Origin: Chlorobiales bacterium Clorobi_01
GTDB lineage: Bacteria > Bacteroidota > Chlorobiia > Chlorobiales > Chlorobiaceae
DNA: 64,000 nt
Direction: 5' to 3'
Assembly (NCBI GenBank): GCA_001602925.1
Contig: LUZT01000005.1
Coordinates: 124,001-188,000, forward strand
The notes under the pieces are model-generated. The model was not told the origin of the DNA. It made no database searches and was given only the letters and a program-made list of their open reading frames with translations. Position 1 is the first letter of the stretch. Each line of letters opens with the position of its first letter. The translations under genes were made by a program, and so were the position numbers. Below, in pieces: positions 9,774 to 18,688 of the stretch.

Positions 9774-10229
9774 ATGAAAAAAATTTCCGGTTCAACCTTC
9801 TATTTCAAGAAAGTATTGCCAGGGATCTGGTTTGGATTTCTGAGCTTTTTTTTCGTCTCATCGCTTCTATCCGGAGCTGCAGAAAAAACACCAATGCTTA
9901 TTGTAGTGCCAACGATCATGGCTGTATTCGGTTATTTCCTGTTCAAGATGCTGATGTGGGATCTGGTTGATGAGGTGTATGACCTGGGCAATGAACTGCT
10001 TTTCAGGAATAACGGCAGAGAACAGCGCGTAAACCTCAGGGATATAGTCAATATCGGCTACTCTCAAATGAGCAGCTCCCCTGAACGGATCGTGGTAACG
10101 GTCAGAAACGAAGGCCCGCTTGGCAAAGAACTGGCTTTTAATCCCCCAACCCGCTTGTTCACTTTTTCCAAAAACCCTCTTGTACAGGAGTTGATTGAGC
10201 GGGTTGACCGTGCACGAAACACCAAATAA
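9774..10229 (+). CDS. Small membrane protein of unknown function
   Basis: A 151-residue protein from ATG 9774. Two hydrophobic segments lie at about residues 13-35 and 41-60, followed by a soluble, mixed-charge C-terminal domain of about 90 residues (YDLGNELLFRNNGREQ, then VNLRDIVNIGY) that looks like a small beta-rich, PH-like fold. I do not recognise a named family. It follows the decayed zinc-ribbon gene by 20 bases on the same strand. There is no other conserved neighbour, so no function can be inferred. Confidence 0.6.
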   Translation: MKKISGSTFYFKKVLPGIWFGFLSFFFVSSLLSGAAEKTPMLIVVPTIMAVFGYFLFKMLMWDLVDEVYDLGNELLFRNNGREQRVNLRDIVNIGYSQMSSSPERIVVTVRNEGPLGKELAFNPPTRLFTFSKNPLVQELIERVDRARNTK

Positions 10230-10405
10230 AAGAAACACAACGCTCGCAACTCCATAGTTTAGGTGTGCGATTCACAGTGATCGATTCAGCAACGTCAGGA
10301 GCGAGACAAATAGTGTTGAATCAAGGCTGATGAGTATTTCAGGGTTGAAACGTTACTTTACAGGCATTGCATCGAACTCTATCGGAACCCTGCATCTCAC
10401 TTTTT

Positions 10406-11329
10406 ATGAACGCCCTCAACCGTCATTTTCTCCTTTTTGCGTTATCTGCCTCCTTTATCGCCCTCCTGTTTCCACCTTTGTTCACCTGGGTCAAACCGTT
10501 GATCGCACCGCTTCTCGCACTGATCATGTTCGGCATGGGCACGACGATCAGCACGGGAGATTTCAGGGATGTCTGGCGGAAAAGAAAAGTCGTCCTGCTT
10601 GCCGCAGTTGCTCAGTACACCATCATGCCGGGACTGGCGGTGCTGATCGGCAAGCTGTTGCAGCTCCCTGAAGAGTTGATGATCGGCATGGTGCTTGTCG
10701 GCAGCTGCCCGGGCGGAACGGCATCCAACGTCATCGTCTACCTGTCGAAAGGCAACGTTCCCCTTTCGGTGACCATGACCATGGTTTCAACAATGCTGGC
10801 CCCTTTGCTCACCCCTACGATCATCTATCTGCTGCTCCAGAGGTCGATCGATGTTTCGTTCAGCGAGCTCTTTCTCTCGGTTTTTCAGCTCGTTATGCTC
10901 CCGCTTCTGGCCGGTCTGCTGGTTCGCCACTTTTTCGCGAAACAGACAGCGCGGCTCGAAACCGTTCTGCCTTCGATTTCCGTCATTGCTATCACCCTCA
11001 TTATCGCCTGCGTGATGGCGCTGAACGCAGAACGTGTGCTCGCTTTTCCGGTGGCGGTGATGGCTGCCGTTGTGCTGCATAACCTCGGTGGTCTTGCTGC
11101 CGGCTATGCCGTGGCGACCGTCGCCAGATGTGATGTGATTGACAGACGCACCATCGCCATAGAGATCGGAATGCAGAATTCGGGACTGGGCGTGACGCTG
11201 GCCAACCAGTTCTTCCAGCCACTTGCTGCGCTGCCAGGCGCGCTCTTCAGCCTCTGGCACAACCTGTCGGGCATCGCGCTTGCCCGCCACTGGAGCAGAA
11301 AAGCGACGTTTGTAGAAAGCGAGGCGTAA
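10406..11329 (+). CDS. Bile acid:sodium symporter (BASS) family transporter
   Basis: A 307-residue inner-membrane protein with nine to ten hydrophobic segments. Family signatures are visible: FGMGTTISTGDF near residue 45, VGSCPGGTASNV near 100 (unwound helix with sodium and substrate contacts), and EIGMQNSGLGVTLA near 260. I use ATG 10406; the longer frame would start from a TTG at 10367 and add an unlikely leader. BASS members move organic anions (bile acids, pyruvate, pantothenate and others) with sodium. The substrate here is unknown. It converges on the hcp operon, with a rho-independent terminator of that operon between them. Confidence 0.88.
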   Translation: MNALNRHFLLFALSASFIALLFPPLFTWVKPLIAPLLALIMFGMGTTISTGDFRDVWRKRKVVLLAAVAQYTIMPGLAVLIGKLLQLPEELMIGMVLVGSCPGGTASNVIVYLSKGNVPLSVTMTMVSTMLAPLLTPTIIYLLLQRSIDVSFSELFLSVFQLVMLPLLAGLLVRHFFAKQTARLETVLPSISVIAITLIIACVMALNAERVLAFPVAVMAAVVLHNLGGLAAGYAVATVARCDVIDRRTIAIEIGMQNSGLGVTLANQFFQPLAALPGALFSLWHNLSGIALARHWSRKATFVESEA

Positions 11330-11330
11330 C

Positions 11331-11367
11331 AAAAAAAGCTGCCCCGGCAAACAACACCGGAGCAGCT
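11331..11367 (-). terminator. Rho-independent terminator of the hcp operon
   Basis: Arms AGCTGCCCCGG (11337-11347) and CCGGAGCAGCT (11357-11367) pair with one mismatch. On the minus strand the hairpin follows the hcp stop by about 30 bases and ends in a run of seven T. On the plus strand the same hairpin lies just past the BASS gene but has no U-run. Confidence 0.8.
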
Positions 11368-11397
11368 TCGATAAACTGGCTCTCTAAAAAATCCTCC

Positions 11398-13026
11398 TCA
11401 GTTTCCGGCCATCATGGCTTCAACATCCTCTTCAACCTTACCAATCGGCTTGAGATCGAACGTCTGCACCAGTGCGGTAGCGATGTTCGGGGTGAGGAAC
11501 TCGGGCAGTGTTGGACCGAGCCGGATGCCTTTGACTCCGAGGTAGAGCAGGGCGAGCAGCACGGTGACCGCTTTCTGTTCGTACCAGGCGATGTCGTAGG
11601 AGATCGGCAGGTCGTTGATGTTCTCCAGTCCAAACACCTCCTGAAGTTTCATGGCGATGACAGCCAGCGAGTAGCTGTCGTTGCACTGACCGGCGTCGAG
11701 CACGCGCGGGATGCCGCCGATGTCGCCGAGCGCGAGCTTGTTGTAGCGGTACTTGGCGCATCCGGCGGTCAGGATGACCGTGTCCTTCGGAAGGGTTTCA
11801 GCCACGTCGGTGTAGTACTGGCGCGAGTTGTGGCGTCCATCGCAACCTGCCATCACCACGAAGCGCTTGATCGCGCCCGACTTGACCGCATCGACCACCT
11901 TGTCGGCAAGCGCCAGTACCTGGGTGTGAGCGAAGCCACCGACGATTTCGCCGTTCTCGATCTCGACCGGAGCCTTGCAGGTTTTGGCCAGCTCGATGAT
12001 CTCCGAAAAGTCCTTGCTGCCGCCTTCGGGACGCGCCGGAATGTGCTTCAGGCCGGGATAGCCCGCCATGCCGGTGGTGAACATGCGACCGCGATAGGAC
12101 TCACGCACCGGCACGATGCAGTTGGTGGTCATGAGGATCGGGCCGTTGAAGCTCTCGAACTCGCGATCCTGCGACCACCACGAGTTGCCGTAGTTGCCGA
12201 CGAAATGGTCGTACTTCTTGAAGGCCGGGTAGTAGTGCGCGGGCAGCATTTCGCAGTGGGTATAGACGTCCACGCCGGTGCCTTCGGTCTGTTTGAGCAG
12301 GTCTTCCATATCGCGCAGGTCGTGGCCGGAGATAAGGATGCCGGGACGGGTGCCGACGCCGGTTTTGACCGTGGTGATCTCCGGGTTGCCGTAGGTTTCG
12401 GTGTTCGCCTTGTCGAGCAGGGCCATCGCCTTGACGGCGGTCGCGCCGCACTCCATCACGAGACCGAGCAGCTCGTCGGCCAGCAGCTCTTTCGCGAGAG
12501 CAGAGAGGCCCTTGACGTAGAAAGCATAGATGTCGTCATCGTTGTAGCCGAGCACGGCGGCGTGGTCGGCGTAGGCGGCGAGGCCCTTGATACCGTAGAG
12601 CAAAAGGCTCTTGAGGGAGCGAAGATCAGGGTCTGCGCTCAGGCTGTCGATGCTGCACGCCATCGCCTTGCCGAGGAACTCCTCGCGCGTGCTGCCGCTC
12701 CAGGTCGCGGCGTCATGCGCCGGAGTCTTTCCGGTGAGCGCTTTGATCTCATCGCGCATGGCGAGCGCCCGTCTGATCTGCTCGACGATAGCCTCGTCAT
12801 CGAAGTTGGTGTTGGTGACGGTCACGAAGAGGCACTCGCTGATGAAGCGTCCGTACTTCCGGTCAAGCGGCTGCGAAAGCGCTTCGGCGCAAAGGGCGAT
12901 GCCCTCGGCGGCGTAAACGAGCGTGTCCTGAAGCGCGGCGGTCATCTCATCCTTGCCGCACACGCCACGGACGTTACAGCCCGTTCCCTTAATGCTCTCC
13001 TGGCATTGATCGCAATGCATACTCAT
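11398..13026 (-). CDS. hcp: Hybrid-cluster protein (hydroxylamine/NO reductase)
   Basis: A 542-residue protein. The N-terminal cluster motif is C5-x2-C8-x8-C17-x5-C23, as in Hcp of strict anaerobes, which carry a [4Fe-4S] cubane. The body has the conserved Hcp blocks ([48 protein letters not shown], and a later [10 protein letters not shown]) holding the ligands of the hybrid [4Fe-2S-2O] cluster. Hcp reduces NO and hydroxylamine and is part of nitrosative stress defence. It is the last gene of an Rrf2-ferredoxin-TPR-hcp operon; its start overlaps the TPR gene stop by ATGA. No hcr-type NADH reductase is present, so the ferredoxin gene upstream is the natural candidate for its electron donor (inference). 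Confidence 0.97.
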   Translation of the reverse strand: MSMHCDQCQESIKGTGCNVRGVCGKDEMTAALQDTLVYAAEGIALCAEALSQPLDRKYGRFISECLFVTVTNTNFDDEAIVEQIRRALAMRDEIKALTGKTPAHDAATWSGSTREEFLGKAMACSIDSLSADPDLRSLKSLLLYGIKGLAAYADHAAVLGYNDDDIYAFYVKGLSALAKELLADELLGLVMECGATAVKAMALLDKANTETYGNPEITTVKTGVGTRPGILISGHDLRDMEDLLKQTEGTGVDVYTHCEMLPAHYYPAFKKYDHFVGNYGNSWWSQDREFESFNGPILMTTNCIVPVRESYRGRMFTTGMAGYPGLKHIPARPEGGSKDFSEIIELAKTCKAPVEIENGEIVGGFAHTQVLALADKVVDAVKSGAIKRFVVMAGCDGRHNSRQYYTDVAETLPKDTVILTAGCAKYRYNKLALGDIGGIPRVLDAGQCNDSYSLAVIAMKLQEVFGLENINDLPISYDIAWYEQKAVTVLLALLYLGVKGIRLGPTLPEFLTPNIATALVQTFDLKPIGKVEEDVEAMMAGN

Positions 13027-13460
13027 GCTATGATCTCCTTGTTGTTCTGTTGTTTGTTCAAGTCCGGCGACAGGATGCGAGCCAGCCGTCTGTCGGCTGC
13101 ACCGCCCTCCCTGTCACCAATTTTTTCTTTGACCAGCGCCCGCTGCAACAGGGCTGATTTCACGATGGCCTTCCGGGGCCGAGCCTCAATCACCGCGCTG
13201 AAATCCTCGATTGCGCCTGCATAGTCACCGGTCTCGACGCGGATCATCCCCCGGTTGCCCCACGCGGTGATCCGTTCGCGAAACCGCAGGCCAAGTTTGA
13301 TCGCCATGCTGAAATCGGCCAGCGCTCCTTCCCGATCGCCCGATGCATTCCGCACAGCCGCCCGGCTGGCCCAGGCCTGGGCGTTGACCGGATCGGCCTC
13401 GATCTGGCGGGTGATCTCCTCTTCAGAGCCGCGCCACTCCCCAAGTGCGTCCTTCAGCAT
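13023..13460 (-). CDS. TPR-repeat protein in the hcp operon
   Basis: A 145-residue protein made almost entirely of tetratricopeptide repeats: roughly four helical pairs with the TPR spacing ([20 protein letters not shown], then [17 protein letters not shown], then [18 protein letters not shown]). There is no signal peptide, so it is cytoplasmic. It lies one base after the ferredoxin stop and overlaps hcp by four bases, so it is certainly co-expressed with both. A role as an assembly or docking factor between the ferredoxin and Hcp is a guess from context. TPR proteins are generic protein-binding scaffolds and the sequence names no partner. Confidence 0.75.
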   Translation of the reverse strand: MLKDALGEWRGSEEEITRQIEADPVNAQAWASRAAVRNASGDREGALADFSMAIKLGLRFRERITAWGNRGMIRVETGDYAGAIEDFSAVIEARPRKAIVKSALLQRALVKEKIGDREGGAADRRLARILSPDLNKQQNNKEIIA

Positions 13461-13461
13461 G

Positions 13462-14340
13462 TCACACCCACTCCTCGCTCAGGGTGTCGCCCTGCACGCC
13501 GATAACAATCTTTTTAACCGGAACCTTGCGCGAGGCTCTCCGCGACGCCTCCTCGACAATCGAAAGCAAGCCGCCGCAGCACGGCACCTCCATGATCGCT
13601 ACGGTAATGGTGTTGATGTGCGCATGATCGATCATGGCTGCGAGCTTCTCCACGTAAACATCGAGGCCGCTGTCAAGCTTCGGGCAGGCGACCGCGAGTG
13701 TCTTGCCGCGCAGAAGCCTGTTGTGAAAATCACCTGCCGCAAATGCCACGCAGTCGGCCGCGAGAAGCAGGTCGGAACCCTCGAAATAGGGTGCGATCGG
13801 CGAAACCAGATGCAACTGCACCGGCCACTGGCGGAGCTCGCTGGGCGCATGAACCGCACCAGCAACCGGCGCCGCCGGTGACGCCTGCGCGCTCCCGTTC
13901 GGTGAACGGAAATCCATCATTTTGCTGCCGGGGCATCCGCCACCGTGATGCACATATGCAGGATGGGCGGCGGCAACGGGCTGCCCAAGCGGGTTCGGAA
14001 TCCCCTGCTCTTCGAGATATGCCAGCGCTTCACGCAGGTAATCTTTGGCGCCATGATCGCGCAGGTGGCGCAGGTGCGCCGCGATGACGTTCGGCCCGGC
14101 CTTCACGATGCTTTCGGCCATCACGCGGCGCTCGTCATACGGCTCGGCCTCGCGCGTTTCGACCCGCATCGCGCCGGTCGGACAGTGCCCGATGCACGCG
14201 CCAAGACCGTCGCAGAACAGGTCGCTCACCAGCCGCGCCTTGCCGTCGATCACCTGAAGCGCGCCTTCCGGGCACGCCGGAATGCAGTCACCGCAACCGG
14301 TGCATTTTCTTTCATCTATGGTTATGATCTGCCGTTTCAT
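13462..14340 (-). CDS. Ferredoxin-like iron-sulfur protein, probable Hcp electron donor
   Basis: A 292-residue protein. The N-terminal 60 residues form a two-cluster ferredoxin: CTGCGDCIPACP for the first [4Fe-4S], then FCDGLGACIGHCP for the second. The remaining 230 residues have further cysteines (a CPGS near 140, ACPKLDSG and PCCGG near the end). The tail pattern recalls electron-transfer proteins that accompany Hcp in anaerobes. It starts on the ATGA overlap with the Rrf2 gene stop, so expression is tied to the regulator. I infer that it feeds electrons to Hcp in place of the Hcr reductase of enterobacteria. The function of the long C-terminal part is unknown. Confidence 0.8.
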   Translation of the reverse strand: MKRQIITIDERKCTGCGDCIPACPEGALQVIDGKARLVSDLFCDGLGACIGHCPTGAMRVETREAEPYDERRVMAESIVKAGPNVIAAHLRHLRDHGAKDYLREALAYLEEQGIPNPLGQPVAAAHPAYVHHGGGCPGSKMMDFRSPNGSAQASPAAPVAGAVHAPSELRQWPVQLHLVSPIAPYFEGSDLLLAADCVAFAAGDFHNRLLRGKTLAVACPKLDSGLDVYVEKLAAMIDHAHINTITVAIMEVPCCGGLLSIVEEASRRASRKVPVKKIVIGVQGDTLSEEWV

Positions 14341-14795
14341 ACTGTCTCCTGTTGTTCTGTCTGTCTGGTTTTATTCATCGCTTCCACCGCCTTCAGATCG
14401 TCGATCAGCTTGCCAATGGTCACTTGCGAGAACTCGTTATTCACCATTTTTTCGATGCGCATGATCTCATGGCGCAAGACACAGTTGGCGCGATTCGAGC
14501 AAAGCTGCTTGCGGAACATGCACTCCGAGAGCTGCACCTTGCCCTGAAAGATTTCGATCACCTCGGCCACGGCGATCAGACCAGGCTCCTTTGCCAGCCT
14601 CACGCCGCCGCCAGCGCCCTCTTTGGACTCGACCAGCCCGCTGCGGATCAGCTCCTGCAAGATGCGCCGCAGGAACTGGTAGGGAATCGCCTGTTCGTCG
14701 GAGATCACCTTCGCCGAAACCCATCCATCGGATTTCATGCCGAGAGAGATCAGTGCCCGGACGGCGTAGTCTGTTTCTTTGTTGAGTACTTTCAT
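14337..14795 (-). CDS. Rrf2-family transcriptional regulator with three cysteines
   Basis: A 152-residue winged-helix regulator. The N-terminus (NKETDYAVRALISLG) and the wing with GAGGGVRLAKEP are typical of Rrf2 proteins. Three cysteines, C-x6-C-x5-C (in SECMFRKQLCSNRANC), sit where IscR and NsrR bind their iron-sulfur cluster. NsrR-type members sense NO and release hcp and related genes. Here the regulator heads the hcp operon and overlaps the ferredoxin gene by ATGA, so autoregulated nitrosative-stress control is likely. A perfect dyad stands 14 bases in front of its start. It could instead sense redox or iron state as IscR does. Confidence 0.88.
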   Translation of the reverse strand: MKVLNKETDYAVRALISLGMKSDGWVSAKVISDEQAIPYQFLRRILQELIRSGLVESKEGAGGGVRLAKEPGLIAVAEVIEIFQGKVQLSECMFRKQLCSNRANCVLRHEIMRIEKMVNNEFSQVTIGKLIDDLKAVEAMNKTRQTEQQETV

Positions 14796-14808
14796 AATTG
14801 TCTGATTT

Positions 14809-14829
14809 CTGATACCAATTTAGTATCAG
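14809..14829. promoter_or_regulatory. Probable Rrf2 operator of the hcp operon
   Basis: A perfect 7-7-7 dyad: CTGATAC (14809-14815), seven-base AT-rich spacer, GTATCAG (14823-14829). It ends 14 bases before the Rrf2 start codon, where the promoter should be. The size and AT-rich centre fit Rrf2-family operators. Binding by the encoded regulator is inferred. Confidence 0.7.
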
Positions 14830-15046
14830 TTAATAGAAATGCAAACAGAAATGGAAAAATTCCTGTCCGATTCTTTTTCCTGAAAAAATTTTCGATGCCC
14901 GACAAGGATTCCGAACGGCTTCGATTTCCGGGCAGGGCGGTGTATATTTTTAACTGGTTGCTCGCTCCTGGGCAAACCTGAAACTTGTAGAAGCCCCTCT
15001 CTTTTCTTTCACACGGCCAGCGTCACAGGCCACAAATCGGAACACC

Positions 15047-15961
15047 ATGCTTCAACTGGAGACAGCCGGATACAAAACGCTCGACCAGCTTCGCTCACGA
15101 GGCGAGTTCCCGCCGCGATGGTCGAAGATCGAAGAGCTTGAGCGGCTCACCGACAGCTTCATGGAGCGCTTCCGGCAGGAGCGCTTCGAGGTGTCGAAGG
15201 AGCTGGGGCCGGGATTCGTCTTCTCCGAACTGATCGAGCAGATGGTCAGAACCAGCGAACGCGAACACATGGATGACGAAACGAAGCCTGACGGCGAGCG
15301 GCTCGAATCGGTCAGGGCACTCGACCGGATGAACCGGATGACACTCGCGTACGAGCATCAGTGCGACCTGCTCATGCCGCTCATCGGGGAACTTGGGCGC
15401 GCCAGAAAACCGGTGAGCATTCTCGAACTGGCCGCCGGATCGGGCGGGCTGACTTTCGCACTCGCCGAACGGGCGCGGAAGGCGGGCATCGAGGTCAGGA
15501 TCATCGCCTCGGACATCGTGCCAGCAATGATTGACGAAGGCAACCGGCAGGCAACAGAGCGAAACCTTCCCGTGAGCTTCCGGCTGCTGAACGCGTTCGA
15601 CTTCGAGGGAGTCGAACCCGGCTCGGTCGATCTGGTGCTCATTTCGCAAAGCCTGCACCACTTCACGCCCGGCCAGCTCGCGCTCATGATCGCCCAGGCG
15701 AAACGGCACGGTGCATCGGCGTTCGTGGGCCTCGACGGTTTCCGCAGCCTGCTGCTCATCGGCGGCGTACCGCTGGTGGCCGGTCTTCAGGGCATCGGCG
15801 AGTTCACGCTCGACGGACTGACCTCGGCCCGGAAATTCTATTCCGGAATTGAACTCGACATTATCGCTGCCATCGCCACGGGCAAAGAAGCACATCAGGT
15901 GAGCTGCTCCTGGCCGATGACCGTGCTGCATGTACCGCTGAAGCCGCCCACCGGGCCATGA
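15047..15961 (+). CDS. SAM-dependent methyltransferase, class I
   Basis: A 304-residue cytoplasmic protein. The SAM-binding motif I is LELAAGSGGLTFAL near residue 128; the acidic end of strand 2 is in IIASDIVPAMID; motif IV is VDLVLISQSLHHF, typical of small-molecule methyltransferases. The first 100 residues are helical and not part of the core fold, and probably form a cap over the substrate. It is divergent from the Rrf2 operon and stands apart from the following haem-binding gene. No substrate can be inferred. The start ATG at 15047 is well placed after an AT-poor leader. Confidence 0.75.
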   Translation: MLQLETAGYKTLDQLRSRGEFPPRWSKIEELERLTDSFMERFRQERFEVSKELGPGFVFSELIEQMVRTSEREHMDDETKPDGERLESVRALDRMNRMTLAYEHQCDLLMPLIGELGRARKPVSILELAAGSGGLTFALAERARKAGIEVRIIASDIVPAMIDEGNRQATERNLPVSFRLLNAFDFEGVEPGSVDLVLISQSLHHFTPGQLALMIAQAKRHGASAFVGLDGFRSLLLIGGVPLVAGLQGIGEFTLDGLTSARKFYSGIELDIIAAIATGKEAHQVSCSWPMTVLHVPLKPPTGP

Positions 15962-16048
15962 TTGGTAAAGCGAAGTAAAGGTTTTACTTTCATGTTATCG
16001 AACAGCTGACTTTTTCCCGGTCACAACTCACAAAAGGAGAACTTGTCC

Positions 16049-16504
16049 ATGAAAATCGGCAAAGTATTGACAGTGGTTCTGGTCGTTCTTATTCTGATTC
16101 AGCTCATCCCCGGACCAAGCCACGAAAATCCACCGGTCACCGGCACACCCAAATGGGACAGCCCCCGGACGGAGGAACTGTTCAAGCGATCCTGCGCCAA
16201 CTGCCACTCCAACGAAACCATCTGGCCCTGGTACAGCACCATCGCCCCGCTGTCGTGGATCATCAACCTCGACGTCAGTGTAGGCCGGTCGAAATTCAAC
16301 GTCTCCGAATGGGGACGGCCCGGCAAAAACGATGGCGATGAAGCTGCCGGCGAACTCAGGCACGGCAAGATGCCGCCATGGTTTTACATGCCAGCGCATC
16401 CCGAGGCGAAGCTGACCGCCGCTGAGAAGGATGAACTGGTCAAGGGCTTGGCGGCAACCTTCGGCGACGAAAGTGCGGAAAAAGAAAAGAAAGAAGAGAA
16501 ATAA
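16049..16504 (+). CDS. Periplasmic haem-binding domain protein (single CxxCH)
   Basis: A 151-residue protein anchored or exported by an N-terminal hydrophobic segment (residues 5-22). One c-type haem motif, CANCH, is at residues 49-53. The following WPWYST and the distal [15 protein letters not shown] match the small haem-binding domain family in which one haem is bound outside the membrane. ATG 16049 is used because it is preceded by AAGGAGA at good spacing; a TTG at 16043 is less likely. The C-terminus ends in a run of Lys/Glu. A role in electron transfer or haem sensing in the periplasm is inferred; no redox partner gene lies next to it. Confidence 0.8.
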   Translation: MKIGKVLTVVLVVLILIQLIPGPSHENPPVTGTPKWDSPRTEELFKRSCANCHSNETIWPWYSTIAPLSWIINLDVSVGRSKFNVSEWGRPGKNDGDEAAGELRHGKMPPWFYMPAHPEAKLTAAEKDELVKGLAATFGDESAEKEKKEEK

Positions 16505-16528
16505 CACCGACACGGCACTTTCATGACA

Positions 16529-16554
16529 GCCGGGTTGCGTGACGGTAACCCGGC
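16529..16554. terminator. GC-rich hairpin after the haem-binding gene
   Basis: Arms GCCGGGTT and AACCCGGC with a ten-base loop, 25 bases past the stop of the haem-binding gene. There is no clear U-run, so it may be a pause or factor-dependent site. Confidence 0.45.
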
Positions 16555-16629
16555 ATGAACGCTCCGGAGGCAATAATCCGGAAGCTTGTGCTATTTGCAA
16601 AATGACAAGGGCGTCAACCCCTATGACCA

Positions 16630-17655
16630 ATGCCTGATTTTTCGTACGAAGAAACGAAGCTTACGACCGGCAGACACTATCCGATCCATCTTCTTCTTTT
16701 TGTCGCAACCCTGTTCACCACGACCTGGGCCGGAGCGATCTGGACAGGTATCCCCCCTTTCACGGCAAACAAGGCCGGATTTATCGAAGCACTCAAAACG
16801 GGTGTACCGTTTTCGCTCGCCCTGCTCGCATTCCTGACCGTGCACGAGTTCGGCCACTTTTTCGCCACCGTGAAACATCGAATCCGCGCCACGCTGCCCT
16901 ACTACATTCCACTGCCGCCGCTGCCATTTCTCATGAGCATCGGCACCCTTGGCGCGATCATCCGCATCAAGGAGCCGATCCGGAGCCGCCGGGCGCTCTT
17001 CGATATTGGCGCGGCGGGTCCGCTCGCCGGATTCACCGTCGCGCTCGGTCTGCTCATCTACGGCTTCCTGCACCTGCCGCCTGCTGAGTACATCTATGCG
17101 ATCCATCCGGACTACCGGGCAATGGGTGGCATTCCGCCCGCGCCAGCGGACACGTTGTATCTCGGCAAAAATCTGCTCTTCATCCTGCTCGATGCGCTGA
17201 TCCAGCCGAAGGGACTGCCGCCGATGTATGAACTCTACCACTACCCGTTTCTTTTCGCCGGATGGCTCGCCTGTTTCGTCACTGCACTGAACCTCCTGCC
17301 CGTCGGCCAGCTCGATGGCGGGCACGTCATCTACGCCATGTTCGGCAGCGAGGGACACCGGAAAATCTCGAAGTTCTTCCTCGCGTTTATCACCGTCATC
17401 GGCGCGCCGTCGTTCATCCTCGGCGTACTCGAACTGATCAATCCGGCACTTGTTTTTCCTGTGCCGGAACTGCTGCTCCGCTGGTCATGGCCGGGCTGGA
17501 TCATCTGGGCCATCATCCTTCGCCGCTTCCTCGGCACGAAGCACCCACAGGCGGGCAGCGACCGACCGCTCTCGAAAAGGCGCATGATGACCGGATGGCT
17601 CTGCATCGCCGTTTTCATCCTGACCTTCACGCCAGTGCCATTCGCAATCAGTTGA
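16630..17655 (+). CDS. Site-2 protease family (M50) membrane metalloprotease
   Basis: A 341-residue integral membrane protein with about seven hydrophobic segments. The zinc site is HEFGH (His72, Glu73, His76), and the third ligand is Asp229 in LLPVGQLDGGH, the M50 signature. The layout resembles the FtsH-less, EGY1-like and SREBP-protease-like bacterial group that lacks a PDZ domain. Such proteases cleave membrane-bound regulators or clear signal peptides. It has no adjacent anti-sigma factor gene. The folP start follows within ten bases, suggesting co-transcription without functional linkage. Substrate is unknown. Confidence 0.9.
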   Translation: MPDFSYEETKLTTGRHYPIHLLLFVATLFTTTWAGAIWTGIPPFTANKAGFIEALKTGVPFSLALLAFLTVHEFGHFFATVKHRIRATLPYYIPLPPLPFLMSIGTLGAIIRIKEPIRSRRALFDIGAAGPLAGFTVALGLLIYGFLHLPPAEYIYAIHPDYRAMGGIPPAPADTLYLGKNLLFILLDALIQPKGLPPMYELYHYPFLFAGWLACFVTALNLLPVGQLDGGHVIYAMFGSEGHRKISKFFLAFITVIGAPSFILGVLELINPALVFPVPELLLRWSWPGWIIWAIILRRFLGTKHPQAGSDRPLSKRRMMTGWLCIAVFILTFTPVPFAIS

Positions 17656-17665
17656 GCTTTTCGTG

Positions 17666-18586
17666 ATGAAACAGAATCTTAGAGATCAAAGCCGTTACCG
17701 TCTGAACTGCGCTGGTGCAATGCTCGACCTGTCGACACGTCCGGCCATCATGGGCATCGTCAACCTCACCCCCGATTCGTTCTTCGACGGCGGCAGCTAC
17801 TGCAGCGCCGGAGAGGCGGTACAGCTCGAACACGCCCTCGAATCGGCAATGGCGATGGCGCGGGCGGGCGCGGAGATCATCGACGTGGGCGGCGAATCGA
17901 CCCGCCCTGGCTCGGCACCGGTCAGCGCAGAGGAGGAGATACGGCGAACCATTCCCTTCATCGAGCTTTTACGAAGGCATAGCGATGTGCTGATCTCTAT
18001 CGACACCTGGAAGTCAGAAGTTGCCGCCAAAGCGCTGCGGGCCGGAGTGAACATCGTCAACGACATTTCAGGCTTCAGCTTCGATCCGAAAATGCCGGAG
18101 GTGTGCGCCCGCCACCACTGTGGCGTGGTGCTGATGCACACGCCCGCTAAACCGGACGCGCTTCGCTGGAGCTATAACACCAGCGCGGAGACGGAAGAGG
18201 TGATGAACCGCGTGACCACCTTCCTGAGCCGTTCGATAGCTATCGCCAGAGAACACGGCATCGAGTCAATCATCGTCGATCCCGGCATCGGCTTCGGCAA
18301 AACCGTCGAGGAGAACTACCGACTGCTGGCGCGGCTCGAAGAGCTGCACGAACTCGGCTGCCCGGTGCTCGCCGGAATGTCGCGAAAGTCGTTCCTCGGC
18401 CAGGCGATCAGGCGGCCCGGAGAAGAGACGCCGCCACCTTCGGAGCGGCTCTTCGCCACCATCAGCGCAAACACCATCGCGCTGATGAACGGCGCAGACA
18501 TCCTGCGCGTGCACGACGTCGAAGCCGCCGTCGAAACCCGCGCTGTAGTGCTCGCAACCCGCAGCGCATCAGGCGGCATGGCGTAA
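17666..18586 (+). CDS. folP: Dihydropteroate synthase
   Basis: A 306-residue cytoplasmic TIM-barrel enzyme joining 6-hydroxymethyl-dihydropterin diphosphate and 4-aminobenzoate to form dihydropteroate in folate synthesis. Signature motifs are all present: IMGIVNLTPDSFFDGG, the DVGGESTRPG loop, ISIDTW, VNDISG, DPGIGFGK and GMSRKSF. The ATG at 17666 is chosen; a GTG directly before it (17663) is possible. The same window carries a fused pabBC gene at 24.9 kb that supplies the 4-aminobenzoate substrate. It is followed by smc with about 100 bases between. It is a full-length and intact enzyme. Confidence 0.97.
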   Translation: MKQNLRDQSRYRLNCAGAMLDLSTRPAIMGIVNLTPDSFFDGGSYCSAGEAVQLEHALESAMAMARAGAEIIDVGGESTRPGSAPVSAEEEIRRTIPFIELLRRHSDVLISIDTWKSEVAAKALRAGVNIVNDISGFSFDPKMPEVCARHHCGVVLMHTPAKPDALRWSYNTSAETEEVMNRVTTFLSRSIAIAREHGIESIIVDPGIGFGKTVEENYRLLARLEELHELGCPVLAGMSRKSFLGQAIRRPGEETPPPSERLFATISANTIALMNGADILRVHDVEAAVETRAVVLATRSASGGMA

Positions 18587-18688
18587 CCGCTTCGTTGCCC
18601 GATTCGTCGATTTTTTGTTAACTTTCCATCCGGCAACGGCGTTCGCGCGGACACCGTTGCTCTTTCAGAGACCGCTAACCCCCCATCC

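Noticed and set aside
11830-13224. 464-codon open frame on the plus strand
   Set aside because: Antisense to hcp and the TPR gene; no family resemblance.
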